From Candidatus Nitrosopumilus sp. (GTDB lineage: Archaea; Thermoproteota; Nitrososphaeria; Nitrososphaerales; Nitrosopumilaceae): a DNA stretch of 5,865 bases. How positions within the stretch are numbered: the stretch's first letter is position 1; each line of letters opens with the position of its first letter. Shown piece by piece: positions 5,196 to 5,865 of this stretch. The stretch is from contig JABGZU010000022.1 of assembly GCA_018674605.1 (NCBI GenBank), forward strand, positions 1 through 5,865, given 5' to 3'. The position numbers and the translations under genes were made by a program. The notes beneath the pieces were generated by a model, which was not told the DNA's origin, did no database searches, and was given only the letters and a program-made list of their open reading frames with translations.

Positions 5196-5849
5196 TTATA
5201 GGCTTAATGCTAACAGTATGAATGAATCTGAAACCCTTTGACATTTATCTGACATTTCCTCTATTCCTTCAATTACATCTTTGATTAACAATAATTCTTT
5301 TGGATCTTTTACCTCATCTAGAAGTTTTATTGTTGCATCTCTGTATTTGATATCTATCTCTCTCTCAATTGTTTGTGTTTCTTGAGCCAATTCAATTGCA
5401 TTGGCTGTATTTGTATTGAGACTTCTAATAATTTCATTTAGTTTGTAGACTTCATCTACTACTAATGATATTAGTTCTGAAATATCTTTGTCAAGTTTAG
5501 AGCTCTTTAGTGTAGTTATCTTTACGTTAGAAAGTTTGAATGCGATACCTGTAATGTAACCTGCTATCTCATCCATTGTATAGGCTGTGTTTAGAAGATT
5601 TTCTCTATTCATAATTAATCCGCCAACATCTGCTACTTCTCTTGTAATTTTTCTTCTAAGACTTTCTACTTCTTCTTCTATTGTTGAGATTTGCTCTAAT
5701 GTATTTTTGACTCCTTTCTTATCTTTTTTCATTAAAGACTCTGTTAAGGTTGCAAGTTCTCTAGAAGCATTTAGAATTCTATTGATCTCATCTTGTAAAA
5801 CTGCTATGGCCTTTCGTTTTGCTTGAACTTCAAGCTCTCCACTATACAT
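5196..5849 (-). CDS. DUF47 / PhoU-like phosphate-transport regulator
   Basis: This 217-aa, almost wholly helical protein belongs to the DUF47 (PhoU-divergent) family. Such cytoplasmic proteins usually sit beside Pit-type phosphate permeases and are thought to regulate them. PhoU-type features are visible. The first three-helix unit has ISTIEEEVESLRRKITREVAD (54-74) and NRENLLNTAYTMDEIAGYITG (81-101). The second unit has ETQTIEREIDIKYRDATIKLL (157-177) and DVIEGIEEMSDKCQRVSDSF (191-210). These hold the acidic ExxxD-like positions (E197, D201) that bind metal clusters in PhoU proteins. The length is normal. The ATG at 5849 gives MYSGELEVQAKRKAIAVLQD, a plausible start, but the frame is still open for the last 16 bases of the window, so an upstream start cannot be excluded. 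Any partner transporter must lie outside the window. Confidence 0.85.
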   Translation of the reverse strand: MYSGELEVQAKRKAIAVLQDEINRILNASRELATLTESLMKKDKKGVKNTLEQISTIEEEVESLRRKITREVADVGGLIMNRENLLNTAYTMDEIAGYITGIAFKLSNVKITTLKSSKLDKDISELISLVVDEVYKLNEIIRSLNTNTANAIELAQETQTIEREIDIKYRDATIKLLDEVKDPKELLLIKDVIEGIEEMSDKCQRVSDSFILLALSL

Positions 5850-5865
5850 GACAAAAGATAGTAAT

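Noticed and set aside
5587..5826. 79-codon open frame on plus
   Set aside because: It is antisense to the N-terminal half of the DUF47 gene; the hydrophobic look comes from the reverse complement of a charged helical protein.
1..5865. CRISPR array, insertion sequence or defence system
   Set aside because: No regularly spaced repeats, no transposase, nuclease or helicase motifs, and no terminal inverted repeats or target duplications were seen. The gene content is mostly housekeeping and metabolism.

Overview
The window looks like a stretch of a low-GC (roughly 30%) marine ammonia-oxidising archaeon (Nitrososphaerota/Thaumarchaeota, Nitrosopumilus- or Nitrosarchaeum-like). This rests on an archaeal tRNA-intron endonuclease, a DUF47/PhoU-like protein, an archaeal style of AT-rich TATA-like elements about 25-32 nt before start codons (leaderless transcripts), oligo-T tracts instead of classical hairpin terminators, and several small proteins of unknown family. 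The assignment comes from reading the sequence only; no search was run.

Layout. (1) Bases 1-1223, plus strand: the 3' part of an unrecognised gene, cut by the left edge, then a complete TauE/SafE-type membrane permease. (2) Bases 1224-1643: a 420-nt region with no long gene. It holds oligo-T terminator sequence, a GC-richer island with a hairpin, a possible 32-aa membrane peptide on plus, and a better-supported 50-aa ORF on minus with a well-placed TATA element. (3) Bases 1644-3859, minus strand: a two-gene operon. A 590-aa tandem-SDR protein comes first, followed 2 nt later by a 146-aa hot-dog (MaoC-like) protein. (4) Bases 3957-4573, plus strand: a tight pair of small unrecognised genes, divergent from the SDR operon. 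(5) Bases 4570-5849, minus strand: endA, overlapping the previous gene tail-to-tail by 4 nt, and a DUF47/PhoU-like regulator whose 5' side touches the right edge.

The most interesting object is the 590-aa protein. Its layout is a canonical N-terminal Rossmann SDR domain, a helical linker, and a degenerate second SDR-like domain. This resembles the C-terminal (CoA-ester-reducing) half of the Chloroflexus bifunctional malonyl-CoA reductase. Thaumarchaeota fix carbon by the 3-hydroxypropionate/4-hydroxybutyrate cycle, and to my knowledge their malonyl-CoA and succinyl-CoA reductases have not been firmly identified, so this is a candidate for such a step. A caution is that the lysine of the SDR YxxxK motif appears to be replaced by glutamine. 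The co-transcribed hot-dog protein lacks the usual hydratase Asp/His pair, so it may be a thioesterase-like, binding or accessory subunit.
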